Notes under the pieces: generated by a model
What the model was told of the DNA's origin: nothing
Database searches by the model: none
The model's input: only the letters and a program-made list of their open reading frames with translations
Made by a program: the position numbers and the translations under genes
Assembly: GCF_017873175.1 (NCBI RefSeq)
Contig: NZ_JAGGJW010000014.1
Coordinates: forward strand, 156,588 to 220,587
From: Neorhizobium petrolearium
GTDB lineage: Bacteria; Pseudomonadota; Alphaproteobacteria; Rhizobiales; Rhizobiaceae
Reading direction: 5' to 3'
Length of the DNA stretch: 64,000 nucleotides
In this document: piece after piece, positions 32,621-42,400 of the stretch
Numbering within the stretch: position 1 is the first letter of the stretch
How the letters are laid out: each line of letters starts with the position of its first letter

Positions 32621-33812
32621 CGACCGGGACCTCCGGAGGAAGCTCCTGCGCGCCCGCACCCCTGGTGAAATCGGCCGCTTCCACTTCTGTGCTTTCGGCC
32701 ATCTTCGCTTCCCGGATCCATTCGCGCCAGATCGACACGATGAGAGCCATCAGCACGGGGCCGATGAAAAGGCCAAGGAAGCCCATCGTGCTGACCCCGC
32801 CCACCAGGCCGAAGAACGTCGGAAGGAAGGGCAGCTTGATCGGACCGCCGACCAGTCGGGGGCGCAGCGTCTTGTCCACGATGAAAAGCTCGACCGTGCC
32901 CCAGAGGAAAAGGCCGGCTCCCGCGACATAGGAACCGTTCGCCACCAGATAGAACGAGATCAGGGTGAAGGAAAGCGGCGCGCCGCCCGGAATGAGCGCC
33001 ATGATGCCCGTAATCACACCCAACGTCACGGGTGAGGGTACGCCGGCGATATAATAAGCGATGCCGAGTACGATGCCTTCACCGATGGCGATCAGAGTCT
33101 GTCCGGTGACAGTCGAGCTGATCGTCGCGGGCACGACGCGCGATATGCGTTCCCAGCGGGTCGGGAAGATCCGCTCTCCCAGAAGGTCGATCTGTTGAGA
33201 AAAGGAGGCACCGTCTCGATAGACGAAGAAAAGGGCGATCAGCATGAAGAGCAGCATCAGCAGCAGATGGAAGGCTCCCCCGCCGGCGGCTACGATTGCT
33301 CGGTAGATGTTGCCGATATTGGCGCCGCTGATGAGTTGAATCAACTCACCGATCGCCCCCGGCGATCCCACGTGCTCGACCCATTGCACGCCGACCCATT
33401 CGCCGATCCAGGGCAAGCCGGTGATCCAGGCAGGAGGGGGCGCTCCGAAACGGTTGACCTCGGCCGCCCATACAATCCACTGCCGGACCTCATCTATCGT
33501 ATAGGAGATGGCAATGCCGATCGGCACGATGAGGAAGGTCAGGATAAAGATGATCGCCAGCGACGCGCCGAGCGTCGTGTTACCGCCAATGCGGCGCAGC
33601 AGTTCGCGATAGAGCGGCCAGCTTGCGAAGCCGATTACGAGGGCGGCCAGAACCGGCACCAAGAAGCCGTGAAAGAAATAGATTCCGGCGGCGGCAACAA
33701 GCACGAGAAGCCAGCGCGCAGCGGAAATCGGCGGAATGAGCGCAACCCTTGGCACGACTGGTCCAAGCCAGCGCGGCTCCTTGGGTCCCTTGCCACTGTT
33801 GTTCACGCTCAC
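32598..33812 (-). CDS. AI-2E family transporter
   Basis: A 404-residue membrane protein of the AI-2E transporter (PerM/YhhQ-like) family. It has the usual eight helices, with LVVLAAAGIYFFHGFLVPVLAALVIGF-type first pair, a large periplasmic loop rich in Trp (WITGLPWIGEWVGVQWVEH), and the C-terminal family block GVITGIMALIPGGAPLSF and FFGLVGGVSTMGFLGLFIGPV. The substrate is unknown; the family name comes from one member proposed to export autoinducer-2. The start is GTG at 33810-33812. The last 23 bases overlap the GNAT gene tail to tail. Confidence 0.92.
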   Translation of the reverse strand: MSVNNSGKGPKEPRWLGPVVPRVALIPPISAARWLLVLVAAAGIYFFHGFLVPVLAALVIGFASWPLYRELLRRIGGNTTLGASLAIIFILTFLIVPIGIAISYTIDEVRQWIVWAAEVNRFGAPPPAWITGLPWIGEWVGVQWVEHVGSPGAIGELIQLISGANIGNIYRAIVAAGGGAFHLLLMLLFMLIALFFVYRDGASFSQQIDLLGERIFPTRWERISRVVPATISSTVTGQTLIAIGEGIVLGIAYYIAGVPSPVTLGVITGIMALIPGGAPLSFTLISFYLVANGSYVAGAGLFLWGTVELFIVDKTLRPRLVGGPIKLPFLPTFFGLVGGVSTMGFLGLFIGPVLMALIVSIWREWIREAKMAESTEVEAADFTRGAGAQELPPEVPVVRKASSP

Positions 33813-34055
33813 CGTTTATCCTTTTCCATTCTCGCCTTCATATGGCGTGGGCGGCTGCCTGCCACAAGACTAACGCTTCAGTCGTTAAAAGGAAGCTTTA
33901 CTTACTTGCCCTAGACGGCAGATGCGATAGAAATGTGAAATGACCTTCCGGCCCTCACCGAAAGTACAGCGCAAATCCTACCTGCGGCGTCACCGGCGAT
34001 AAGGCATCCATAAGGCTGGATAATGCCGGGGATACGGATTGGCTCTCGGTCGCAC

Positions 34056-36152
34056 TCAGATGTCGAGATTCTCCGCAAAGGCGGCGCGTTCCTGAATGAA
34101 ACGGAAGCGGGCATCGGCCTTGGTGCCCATGAGGTTGTCGACGGCCTCACGCGTTCCCTCGAAATCCACATCGTCGATCGCGACGCGCAAAAGCGTGCGA
34201 TGGGCGGGATCCATGGTGGTTTCCTTCAACTGCGCCGGCATCATTTCGCCCAGACCTTTGAAGCGGCCGATCTCGACCTTCTTGCCCTTGAACACCGTTT
34301 CCATCAGCTCTGCCCGGTGAGCATCGTCACGGGCATAGACCGTCTTTCCACCCTGACGCAGGACATAGAGCGGCGGGACCGCCAGGTAGAGGTGGTTGCC
34401 GCGGATCAGCTCCGGCATTTCCTGATAGAAGAATGTGATGAGCAGGGATGCGATATGGGCACCGTCGACATCCGCGTCGGTCATGATGATGACGCGCTCG
34501 TAACGGAGGTCTTCCTCGCGGTATTTGGTTCGCGTGCCGCAGCCGAGCGCCTGGATGAGATCGGCGATCTGCTGGTTGGCGGAGAGTTTTTCGCGGCTGG
34601 CGCTGCCGACGTTGAGAATTTTTCCCCGGAGCGGAAGGATCGCCTGATTGGCGCGGTTGCGGCCCTGCTTTGCCGAACCGCCTGCCGAATCGCCCTCGAC
34701 GATGAAGAGCTCGGCACCTTCCGCCGTATTCTGCGAGCAGTCGGCGAGCTTGCCGGGCAGGCGCAGCTTGCGCACCGCCGTCTTGCGGTTGACTTCCTTT
34801 TCCTTGCGGCGGCGAAGGCGCTCCTCGGCGCGCTCGATCACCCAATCGAGAAGCTTTGCAGCCTCGTTCGGATTGCCTGCAAGATAGTGGTCGAAGGGGT
34901 CGCGCAAGACGTTCTCGACGAGGCGCTGCGCTTCGACAGTGGCGAGCTTGTCCTTGGTCTGGCCGACGAATTCAGGCTCCCGAATGAAGACCGAGAGCAT
35001 GCCGACGGCCGAGATCATCACGTCGTCGGTGGTGATCTGCGCCGCGCGCTTGTTCTGGGTCAGCTCGGCATAGTTCTTGAGGCCCTTGGTGAGCGCAATG
35101 CGCAAACCCGCCTCATGGGTGCCACCTTCGGGCGTCGGGATGGTGTTGCAGTAGGAATGAAGCTGCGGGTCGCCACCATACCAGGTGACTGCCCATTCCA
35201 TCGCTCCATGGCCGCCGGTCTTTTCCGTGCGGCCGGCGAAAATCTCGCGCGTAACGGTGAATTCCTTGCCGAGCGTGGCGCCAAGATAATCCTTCAGGCC
35301 GCCAGGGAAGTGGAAAACCGCTTTTTCCGGTATCTCGCCATCCGCCGGCACCACGCCCGGGTCGCAGCTCCAGCGGATCTCGACGCCGCCGAACAGATAG
35401 GCCTTGGAGCGGGCCATGCGGAAGATGCGGCCGGCGTCGAACTTCGCATGCTCACCGAAGATCTGCGGGTCCGGATGGAAGCGGACCTTCGTGCCGCGGC
35501 GATTCTGCACGTCGCCAAGCTGCTCCAGCCCGCCCTGCGGAAGGCCGCGCGAAAAGCGCTGGCGATAGAGTTTGCGGTTGCGGGCAACTTCGACCTCAAG
35601 ATGATCGGAAAGCGCGTTGACGACGGAGACACCCACGCCGTGCAGACCGCCGGAGGTCTCATAGGCCTTGCCGTCGAACTTTCCGCCGGCATGCAGCTTG
35701 GTCATGATGACTTCGAGGGTCGACTTGCCCGGCACCTGCGGATGGTTCTCGACCGGAATGCCTCGGCCGTTATCCGTGACCGTCAGGAAGCCTTCTGCGT
35801 CGAGATGCACTTCAATGAAATTCGCGTGGCCGGCAACCGCCTCGTCCATCGAGTTGTCGATGACTTCCGCGAACAGGTGATGCAGCGCCTTTTCATCCGT
35901 GCCACCGATATACATGCCCGGGCGCATACGCACCGGTTCGAGCCCTTCGAGGACGCGGATCGAGGAGGCACCGTAATCGTCGCCGGAAGATTGCGCGAGG
36001 GCAGGGCGTGCCGGTGAAGGCTCTGCCTGCGCGGCAGGCTCCGGTTCGACGGCGACCGGCTTCGACGTCAAGGGCAGGTCGGCGAAAAGGTCGTCATTGT
36101 CATCCATCGGCTGCGTCAATACTACCTGTCGGGGTGCGGAAGAAGAAGCCAT
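34056..36152 (-). CDS. parE: DNA topoisomerase IV subunit B
   Basis: A 698-residue ATPase subunit of topoisomerase IV, which unlinks daughter chromosomes with ParC. The GHKL ATPase domain shows EVIDNSMDEAVAGHA (metal Asn), DNGRGIPVENH and GGLHGVGVSVVNALS (ATP lid); the transducer follows (about 280-450), then the TOPRIM domain with EGDSAGGSAKQGRNR and DADVDGAHI. It matches alphaproteobacterial ParE rather than GyrB (start of the fold PGMYIGGTDEKALHHL). I start at ATG 36152; an ATG at 36107 (MDDNDDLF) is an alternative, and the longer frame to 36659 crosses the divergent hydrolase gene. Confidence 0.95.
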   Translation of the reverse strand: MASSSAPRQVVLTQPMDDNDDLFADLPLTSKPVAVEPEPAAQAEPSPARPALAQSSGDDYGASSIRVLEGLEPVRMRPGMYIGGTDEKALHHLFAEVIDNSMDEAVAGHANFIEVHLDAEGFLTVTDNGRGIPVENHPQVPGKSTLEVIMTKLHAGGKFDGKAYETSGGLHGVGVSVVNALSDHLEVEVARNRKLYRQRFSRGLPQGGLEQLGDVQNRRGTKVRFHPDPQIFGEHAKFDAGRIFRMARSKAYLFGGVEIRWSCDPGVVPADGEIPEKAVFHFPGGLKDYLGATLGKEFTVTREIFAGRTEKTGGHGAMEWAVTWYGGDPQLHSYCNTIPTPEGGTHEAGLRIALTKGLKNYAELTQNKRAAQITTDDVMISAVGMLSVFIREPEFVGQTKDKLATVEAQRLVENVLRDPFDHYLAGNPNEAAKLLDWVIERAEERLRRRKEKEVNRKTAVRKLRLPGKLADCSQNTAEGAELFIVEGDSAGGSAKQGRNRANQAILPLRGKILNVGSASREKLSANQQIADLIQALGCGTRTKYREEDLRYERVIIMTDADVDGAHIASLLITFFYQEMPELIRGNHLYLAVPPLYVLRQGGKTVYARDDAHRAELMETVFKGKKVEIGRFKGLGEMMPAQLKETTMDPAHRTLLRVAIDDVDFEGTREAVDNLMGTKADARFRFIQERAAFAENLDI

Positions 36153-36290
36153 ACCCATCTCATGCTGTTTCGAATCACTCGCGATTCTGCCAGAAAGCAG
36201 GCTTTTTCGCGATGCCGCAAAGAAACGGCCGTTTTTCAGCAATGCTTTGCCGATAAGGCAATGGCAAGATTCGACCGCATCAGGAGTCCG

Positions 36291-37190
36291 ATGAAAAAGG
36301 CCATGTCCACAATTCATTTCGTCTTCGGCGCACTTCTTGCGGCATTGATCGCGTTTGCCGGCATGCCCGCCGCTGCCCAGGATGGTCCAATCAAGCCCTT
36401 CAAGGACGACCTCTTCTCGCGCCAGACTGTATTGGAGACCCGCGACGGCGGCGCCTATAACGTGATCGACTACCAGGAAATGCGGGACATCAACGGCCGT
36501 GACCGGGTGCCGGAGCGACGCGTCAAGGATGCTTATGTCTCTCTCGGCGTGCGACGCCACCAGGAGAACGAAACGCTGAACCTTCCCGGGAGCAGAAAGC
36601 TTGATGTCACCAGAGTGGGGCAAATGGAAGGTGCGTCCTTTACGGTGATTTTCATCCACGGGCGCGGCGGCGACCGCAGGCTCGGCGCAAACGACTACAC
36701 GTTCGGCGGCAATTTCAACCGGCTGAAGAACCTCGCAATCAACAATGGCGGCACCTACTATTCGCCGAGCGTTACCTCCTTCGACGACAAGGGTATCGCC
36801 GACATCGCAGCGCTGATCCGCTATGCGTTCGACCAGTCCTCAAGACGGCCGGTCATCCTTGCCTGCGCCTCGATGGGCGGTTTCATCTGCCAGGGTGTCA
36901 GCCGCGACGCGGAGACCGTGCATTATCTCAAAGGCATGGCGCTCCTCGGTGGTCCGCCTGATGCGGGTCTGCCGAAAACGCCTCTCGCAAAGCTCAAGCT
37001 GCCGATCTATTTCGCCCACGGCAGCGCCGACAGCGTCTACAAGGCCGAGGAGCAGGCGGCAATTTATCGCAAGCTTGGAAGCGCGGGCTATCCAACCCGT
37101 TTCACGCTGTTTCAGACCGGCAGCCACGGCACGCCGATCCGTATGGTTGACTGGCGGGAAGTGCTGAATTTCCTGCTTACCGACGGCTGA
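36291..37190 (+). CDS. Secreted alpha/beta-hydrolase fold protein
   Basis: A 299-residue exported hydrolase-like protein. The signal peptide is clear (FVFGALLAALIAFAGMPAAAQ, cut near AAAQD). The mature part has VIFIHGRGGDRRLG (oxyanion strand) and CASMGGFICQGV, a nucleophile elbow with Ser in A-S-M-G instead of the usual G-x-S-x-G. HGSADSVY carries the acid and GSHGTPIRMVDW the likely catalytic His. Substrate unknown. The ATG at 36291 has CAGGAG at ideal spacing. It is divergent from parE across a 138-base shared promoter region. Confidence 0.85.
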   Translation: MKKAMSTIHFVFGALLAALIAFAGMPAAAQDGPIKPFKDDLFSRQTVLETRDGGAYNVIDYQEMRDINGRDRVPERRVKDAYVSLGVRRHQENETLNLPGSRKLDVTRVGQMEGASFTVIFIHGRGGDRRLGANDYTFGGNFNRLKNLAINNGGTYYSPSVTSFDDKGIADIAALIRYAFDQSSRRPVILACASMGGFICQGVSRDAETVHYLKGMALLGGPPDAGLPKTPLAKLKLPIYFAHGSADSVYKAEEQAAIYRKLGSAGYPTRFTLFQTGSHGTPIRMVDWREVLNFLLTDG

Positions 37191-37337
37191 AGCCCCGCCG
37201 TTAACCAAAGTCTTGAACCAAGACCTGTCTTTTGCATACCAATTCGGACGGGATGTGTCTAAAACAGGTCCCCGTATCTGTGGAGGTTTCGGTTTCTGCC
37301 ATCGAAAGAAACCGAACAGGAGAGGAAGCTATCGCCG

Positions 37338-38108
37338 ATGACGCCTGATGTGCGCCCGCTTGTTGCCGGAAACTGGAAAATGAACGGCACGCGCGAGTCC
37401 CTGACAGAGATCAAGGCTATGGCCGAAGGCGTTCAGGGCGCGCTGTCCGAAAAGGTCGATGCGCTCATCTGCCCGCCGGCAACGCTGCTCTATGTCGCGA
37501 CCGCGCTTTCAACCGACAGCCCGCTGATGATCGGCGGTCAGGATTGCCATCAGGAGGCTTCCGGCGCCCATACGGGTGACATCTCGGCGGAAATGATTGC
37601 CGACTGCTTCGGAACCTATGTCATCGTCGGGCATTCGGAGCGGCGCACCGACCACGCCGAAACCGATCATCTGGTGCGCGCCAAGGCGCAGGCGGCCCAT
37701 GCGGCAGACCTAACCGCCATCATCTGCGTCGGTGAAACGGCGGGCGAGCGGGACGCCTACCAGACCCTCGAGGTCCTGAAGCGCCAGATCTTCAACTCAG
37801 TTCCGGAAACGGCGACAGCCGCAAATACCGTGATCGCATACGAACCGGTCTGGGCGATCGGCACCGGGGTCACACCGACCGCCGATGACGTCGAGATAGC
37901 CCATGCCTTCATGCGGGCCGAGCTCACGGCCTGCCTCGGCGAGGAGGGGAGGCGCATGCGCATTCTCTACGGCGGCTCGGTGAAGCCCGGAAATGCCCGG
38001 GAACTGATGAGCGTCGAGAATGTGGATGGTGCGCTGATCGGCGGTGCGAGCTTGAAAGCCAGCGATTTCCTCGCCATCTATCGGGTCTACGAGACACTGA
38101 TGGCCTGA
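37338..38108 (+). CDS. tpiA: Triosephosphate isomerase
   Basis: TpiA interconverts glyceraldehyde-3-phosphate and dihydroxyacetone phosphate. The 256-residue protein has the catalytic residues in order: the Asn-Lys start AGNWKMNGT, His in IVGHSERR, Glu in YEPVWAIGTG, then the phosphate loop ILYGGSVKPGNARELM. Length is normal. The ATG at 37338 follows AGGAGAGGAAG. It begins a same-strand series tpiA-secG-pyrG, although terminators separate the latter two. Confidence 0.98.
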   Translation: MTPDVRPLVAGNWKMNGTRESLTEIKAMAEGVQGALSEKVDALICPPATLLYVATALSTDSPLMIGGQDCHQEASGAHTGDISAEMIADCFGTYVIVGHSERRTDHAETDHLVRAKAQAAHAADLTAIICVGETAGERDAYQTLEVLKRQIFNSVPETATAANTVIAYEPVWAIGTGVTPTADDVEIAHAFMRAELTACLGEEGRRMRILYGGSVKPGNARELMSVENVDGALIGGASLKASDFLAIYRVYETLMA

Positions 38109-38148
38109 GCCTTTCGATAGGGGCTTGGAATGCACGCAGCTCTCATGT

Positions 38149-38170
38149 AAAGAGCCGCCAACTCTTTTTG
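38149..38170 (+). terminator. Weak terminator-like hairpin between tpiA and secG
   Basis: AAAGAG (38149-38154) pairs with CTCTTT (38162-38167) around CCGCCAA, followed by TTG. The stem is short and A/T rich, so termination would be partial. Confidence 0.4.
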
Positions 38171-38201
38171 TTGTCTCCCCCGCGGAGGCATGGATTTTGA
38201 T

Positions 38202-38660
38202 ATGCAGACCGTTCTGATCGTTATTCATCTCATGATCGTGCTTGCCCTCGTCGGCGTGGTGCTGATCCAGCGTTCCGAAGGCGGTGGACTGGGCATCGGC
38301 GGCGGCTCCGGCTTCATGTCGGCGCGCGGCACGGCCAATGCTCTGACCCGCACCACCGCGATTCTTGCGACGCTTTTCTTTCTCACGTCGCTGGCGCTCG
38401 GCATCCTCGCCCGGTACGAAAGCCGCCCGAGCGATATCCTGAACCGTATTCCGCAGAGCCAGCAAGGTCAGGGCGGCGGCATTCTCGACCAGCTTGGTCC
38501 CGCCCCGACACAGACCCCGGCACCCGCAGAGAACGGCGTTCCGTCCGGTTCCGGCGCGGCTGCGCCTGCTCCTGCAACGGGTGCTGCTCCGGCAGCACCT
38601 TCGGCCCCGGCAGAACCCGCCGCGCCGGCCGCACCTTCGGGTGTCCCGACCGGCCAATAA
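38202..38660 (+). CDS. secG: Preprotein translocase subunit SecG
   Basis: SecG is the small membrane partner of SecYE in the Sec translocon. The 152-residue protein has two helices: VLIVIHLMIVLALVGVVLIQ and ILATLFFLTSLALGILA, separated by the conserved cytoplasmic loop RSEGGGLGIGGGSGFMSARG. After residue 90 comes a long Ala/Pro tail (repeated PAPATGAAPAAPSAPAEP), typical of rhizobial SecG and absent from enterobacteria. ATG at 38202 is the normal family start; ATG at 38190 is nearer a GGAGG site, so a four-residue extension remains possible. Confidence 0.95.
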   Translation: MQTVLIVIHLMIVLALVGVVLIQRSEGGGLGIGGGSGFMSARGTANALTRTTAILATLFFLTSLALGILARYESRPSDILNRIPQSQQGQGGGILDQLGPAPTQTPAPAENGVPSGSGAAAPAPATGAAPAAPSAPAEPAAPAAPSGVPTGQ

Positions 38661-38682
38661 GGACCGGTCAACGCTTAAAGCT

Positions 38683-38714
38683 CCGGCAGGCCAAAAGCCT
38701 GCCGGTTTTATTTT
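38683..38714 (+). terminator. Strong Rho-independent terminator after secG
   Basis: A perfect nine-base stem CCGGCAGGC (38683-38691) and GCCTGCCGG (38697-38705) with loop CAAAA, followed by TTTTATTTT. It should separate secG transcription from pyrG. Confidence 0.92.
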
Positions 38715-38795
38715 GGGAAGATTCCACAGCAGTTTTGCCCAAGCGGATAATTTGTGCTGGCGGAATCACGAATGAAAAGGTATCCGGTGACTCCC

Positions 38796-40424
38796 ATGGC
38801 GCGATATGTATTCATCACTGGCGGCGTGGTTTCCTCCCTCGGAAAAGGAATTGCGGCCGCAGCACTTGGAGCACTGCTGCAAGCCCGGGGTTACCGGGTG
38901 CGGCTCAGAAAACTCGACCCCTATCTGAACGTGGATCCGGGCACGATGAGCCCGACCCAGCACGGCGAAGTCTTCGTGACCGATGACGGGGCGGAAACCG
39001 ATCTCGATCTCGGCCATTACGAACGCTTCACGGGGCGTTCTGCGACCAAGACCGACAACATCACCACCGGCCGCATCTACAAGAACATCATCGACAAGGA
39101 ACGCCGCGGCGACTATCTCGGCGCGACAGTGCAAGTCATTCCGCACGTCACCAACGAGATCAAGGATTTCGTGACCGAAGGCAACGAGGACTACGATTTC
39201 GTCATCTGCGAGATCGGCGGTACCGTCGGCGACATCGAGGCGATGCCGTTCCTGGAAGCGATCCGCCAGCTTGGCAACGACCTGCCGCGCGGCACGGCCG
39301 TCTACCTGCACCTGACCCTGATGCCTTACATTCCGGCAGCGGGCGAGCTCAAGACCAAGCCGACCCAGCATTCGGTGAAGGAACTGCAGGCGCTCGGCAT
39401 TGCACCCGACATCCTCTTGGTGCGCGCCGACCGGGAAATCCCGGAGGCCGAACGGCGCAAGCTGTCGCTGTTCTGCAACGTACGGCCTTCCGCCGTCATC
39501 CAGGCGCTCGACGTCGCCAACATCTACGACGTGCCGATGGCCTATCACAAGGAAGGCCTCGACAACGAAGTGCTTGCCGCCTTCGGCATCGAGCCGGCAC
39601 CGAAGCCGCGTCTCGAACCCTGGGAAGAGGTCTGCAACCGCATCCGCACGCCGGAAGGCGAGGTGACGATCGCGGTGGTCGGCAAATATACCGGCCTCAA
39701 GGACGCCTACAAATCGCTGATCGAGGCGCTGCATCACGGCGGCATCGCCAATCACGTCAAGGTCAAGATCGAGTGGATCGAGTCGGAGATCTTCGAGAAG
39801 GAAGATCCGGCGCCGTATCTGGAAAAGGTCAACGGCATCCTGGTGCCGGGCGGTTTCGGCGAGCGCGGCTCGCAGGGCAAGATCAATGCGGCGCGCTATG
39901 CCCGCGAAAAGAACGTACCTTATTTCGGCATCTGCTTCGGCATGCAGATGGCCGTCATAGAGGCGGCCCGCAATCTCGCCGGCATCGACAAGGCTTCTTC
40001 GACCGAATTCGGTCCTACCAAGGAGCCGGTGGTCGGGCTGATGACCGAATGGGTCAAGGGCAACGAGCTCGAGAAGCGCTCCGCTTCGGGTGACCTTGGC
40101 GGCACGATGCGCCTCGGTGCCTACAAGGCAACTCTGAAGCGTGAAACGAAGATCGCCGATATCTATGGCTCCACGGATATTTCCGAGCGTCATCGCCACC
40201 GTTACGAGGTCAATATCGACTACAAGGACCGGCTGGAGAAATGCGGCCTGGTGTTCTCGGGCATGTCGCCGGATGGCGTGCTGCCGGAGACGATCGAATA
40301 TCCCGACCATCCGTGGTTCATCGGCGTGCAATATCATCCGGAACTGAAGAGCCGCCCGCTCGACCCGCACCCGCTCTTTGCAAGCTTCATCGAAGCGGCA
40401 TTGGAGCAGAGCCGGCTGGTCTGA
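38796..40424 (+). CDS. pyrG: CTP synthase
   Basis: PyrG makes CTP from UTP, ATP and glutamine. The 542-residue protein has the synthetase domain first (FITGGVVSSLGKGIAAAALGALL, P-loop) and a class I glutamine amidotransferase domain (about 290-540) with the nucleophile Cys in FGICFGMQM and the His-x-Glu in QYHPELKSRP. Both domains are complete. I start at ATG 38796 (MARYVFITGG), giving the normal length; the open frame to 38754 adds 14 residues. kdsA and eno, common next neighbours of pyrG, are not here. Confidence 0.98.
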   Translation: MARYVFITGGVVSSLGKGIAAAALGALLQARGYRVRLRKLDPYLNVDPGTMSPTQHGEVFVTDDGAETDLDLGHYERFTGRSATKTDNITTGRIYKNIIDKERRGDYLGATVQVIPHVTNEIKDFVTEGNEDYDFVICEIGGTVGDIEAMPFLEAIRQLGNDLPRGTAVYLHLTLMPYIPAAGELKTKPTQHSVKELQALGIAPDILLVRADREIPEAERRKLSLFCNVRPSAVIQALDVANIYDVPMAYHKEGLDNEVLAAFGIEPAPKPRLEPWEEVCNRIRTPEGEVTIAVVGKYTGLKDAYKSLIEALHHGGIANHVKVKIEWIESEIFEKEDPAPYLEKVNGILVPGGFGERGSQGKINAARYAREKNVPYFGICFGMQMAVIEAARNLAGIDKASSTEFGPTKEPVVGLMTEWVKGNELEKRSASGDLGGTMRLGAYKATLKRETKIADIYGSTDISERHRHRYEVNIDYKDRLEKCGLVFSGMSPDGVLPETIEYPDHPWFIGVQYHPELKSRPLDPHPLFASFIEAALEQSRLV

Positions 40425-40490
40425 ACCGGGTCTTTCGTATTTGCTGAACACTCAAGGCGCGGACCTGGTTTCATTCCGTGGTGGTGGGAC

Positions 40491-41261
40491 ATGAGCATTT
40501 TCGACAGGCTTTCTCTGGCAGGGCGCGTTGCGGTGGTAACCGGCAGCGGGAGGGGGCTCGGCTTCGAAATGGCCAGGGCCCTTTCCGAGGCAGGCGCCCA
40601 TGTGGTTCTGACTGGCCGAACGGCAGAAACACTCGATCGAGCCGTCGACGCGATCGCGCAAGCCGGTGGCAAGGCAGAGGCGGCCACCTTCGATGCGGCG
40701 GATATCGATGCGGGCCGCGCGGCGATTGCCGATATCCGCAAGGCGCATGGCCGCCTCGACATCCTGATCAACAATGTCGGCGCTCGCGACAGGCGCCCGT
40801 TTGCATCGTTCGACGACGCACAGATCCTGAACCTGATCCAGACGGACCTTCTTTCGGCGGTCTCGCTGTCGCGGGATGCCGCGGAAATCATGAAGGCCCA
40901 GGGGCATGGTCGCCTCATCGCTGTCACGTCGATCATCGGCAATCTGGCACTTCCGGGCGACGCCATCTATCCGATCGCCAAGCAGGGCATGACAGGCCTG
41001 GTGCGCAGCCTGGCCGTCGAATACGGCGCCTATGGCGTGACGAGCAATGCGATCGCTCCGGGAATGTTCGCCACGGAAACCAATGCCGCGCTGGCTGAAA
41101 ACCCGGACATGATTTCCTTCGCGCGCCAGCGTGTGCCGCTTGAGCGGTGGGGCCGGCCGGACGAGATCACCGGCGCAGCCCTTTTCCTTGCAAGCGATGC
41201 CGCCTCCTTCGTCAACGGCCATGTCCTGACCGTTGACGGCGGAATGTCCGTGCGGATGTAA
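40491..41261 (+). CDS. SDR-family oxidoreductase
   Basis: A 256-residue short-chain dehydrogenase of the classical type: TGSGRGLGF (NAD(P) glycine motif), NNVG in LINNVGARDRR, catalytic Ser in AVTSIIGNL and YPIAK for the Tyr-Lys pair, with APGMFATETN downstream. The overall form resembles gluconate 5-dehydrogenase or 3-oxoacyl-ACP reductase-type SDRs; the true substrate is open. The ATG at 40491 follows GTGGGAC. It lies 66 bases after pyrG and converges on the citrate synthase gene, leaving seven bases between the stops. Confidence 0.9.
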   Translation: MSIFDRLSLAGRVAVVTGSGRGLGFEMARALSEAGAHVVLTGRTAETLDRAVDAIAQAGGKAEAATFDAADIDAGRAAIADIRKAHGRLDILINNVGARDRRPFASFDDAQILNLIQTDLLSAVSLSRDAAEIMKAQGHGRLIAVTSIIGNLALPGDAIYPIAKQGMTGLVRSLAVEYGAYGVTSNAIAPGMFATETNAALAENPDMISFARQRVPLERWGRPDEITGAALFLASDAASFVNGHVLTVDGGMSVRM

Positions 41262-41268
41262 CGGCCTT

Positions 41269-42357
41269 TCAGGCCGCCTGGGGCAACGGGCCGACATAAA
41301 CCGAGCGGGGGCGGATGAGCCGGCCTTCGAGCGCCTGTTCACGGGCATGGGCGATCCAGCCGACCGTGCGGCCGATCGCAAAGACGCCGGTAAAGGATTC
41401 GCGCGGAAAGTTCAGCGCATCGAGCAGCAGGGCCGTGTAGAATTCGACATTGACGTCGAGTGGCCGGTCCGGCTTGCGTTCCTTGAGGATGGCAAGCGCC
41501 GCCCGTTCGACGGCTTCCGCAAGCCGGATGCGATCATGATCGACCTGGCCGGTCGCGACCAACGGTTTCAGGGCGCCTTTCAGTGCATCGGCACGCGGAT
41601 CGCGGACGCGATAGATCCGGTGGCCGAATCCCATCAGCCGTTCGCCACGATCGAGCGCCTGCGCGAGCCAGTTCCCTGCATTGGTCTCCGCGCCGATGGC
41701 ATCCAGCATGTCGAGCACCGGTCCCGGCGCACCGCCATGCAGCGGTCCCTTGAGCGCGCTGACTGCTGCGAGCATCGAGGAGGTGAGGCCGGCTCTGGTG
41801 GAGGCGATCACACGCGAGGCAAAGGTCGAGGCATTGAGCCCATGGTCGGAGATCGTCACTAGATAGGCGTCGAGGGCGGCGACCTGTTCCCGGCTCGGCA
41901 GGCTGGCATTCAGCATGGCAAGAATATCGGCGGACTGCGAAAGCGATGGGCTTGGCGCCACGGGTGCCTCGCCCCTCTGCAGCCTCAGCACCGCCGGCAG
42001 GAAAACCGCGGGAGCAGCAAGCAGTCGCAGCGCGGTCGCGAAATCCTCGCCGTCCGGCAGTCTGGCGATAAGGGCGCGCATAGCATCCACCGGCGGCAGC
42101 CTCAGGAGTGTCTCGTCGGCCGCCTGGACATGGGCGAAGATTTCACTACGCATGCGGCCGAGCCGGGTCTTCAAGTCGCCCGCGGTGACGGGACGGTCCA
42201 AGAGCCCGTCCAGCAACAGGGCCGCGGCATCCTCGTAGGTCGCGCGCTCGACAAGGCGATCCAGGGTTACGCCGCGAATGATCAGGTGGCCGGATTCTCC
42301 GTCCACGTCCGACAACCGGGTTTCAGCGGCAACCACGTCTTCAAGTCCGTTTTTCAT
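41269..42357 (-). CDS. Citrate synthase-like enzyme (citrate/2-methylcitrate synthase)
   Basis: A 362-residue type I/II citrate synthase-fold protein that would condense an acyl-CoA with oxaloacetate. Catalytic histidines are present: His207 (LKGPLHGGA) and His246 (MGFGHRIYRVRDPRA). The third catalytic residue, Asp in NVDFY, is Glu305 here (NVEFY), a change found in some citrate synthase-like groups. The usual DHELNAST helix is DHGLNAST. The ATG at 42355-42357 has AAGGAGA. It is divergent from a helix-turn-helix citrate synthase, sharing a 74-base promoter region. Confidence 0.9.
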   Translation of the reverse strand: MKNGLEDVVAAETRLSDVDGESGHLIIRGVTLDRLVERATYEDAAALLLDGLLDRPVTAGDLKTRLGRMRSEIFAHVQAADETLLRLPPVDAMRALIARLPDGEDFATALRLLAAPAVFLPAVLRLQRGEAPVAPSPSLSQSADILAMLNASLPSREQVAALDAYLVTISDHGLNASTFASRVIASTRAGLTSSMLAAVSALKGPLHGGAPGPVLDMLDAIGAETNAGNWLAQALDRGERLMGFGHRIYRVRDPRADALKGALKPLVATGQVDHDRIRLAEAVERAALAILKERKPDRPLDVNVEFYTALLLDALNFPRESFTGVFAIGRTVGWIAHAREQALEGRLIRPRSVYVGPLPQAA

Positions 42358-42400
42358 TGCGTGTTTCTCCTTTACGGCCAAGATGATCCGGCCTAGTCTT

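Noticed and set aside
34023..36017. 664-residue plus-strand open frame
   Set aside because: It is antisense to parE, whose motifs are unmistakable on the other strand.
36153..36659. N-terminal extension of ParE
   Set aside because: It crosses the start of the divergent secreted hydrolase and has no ParE-like sequence before 36152.
38766..40451. 561-residue minus-strand open frame
   Set aside because: It is antisense to pyrG, without ribosome site or recognisable domain.
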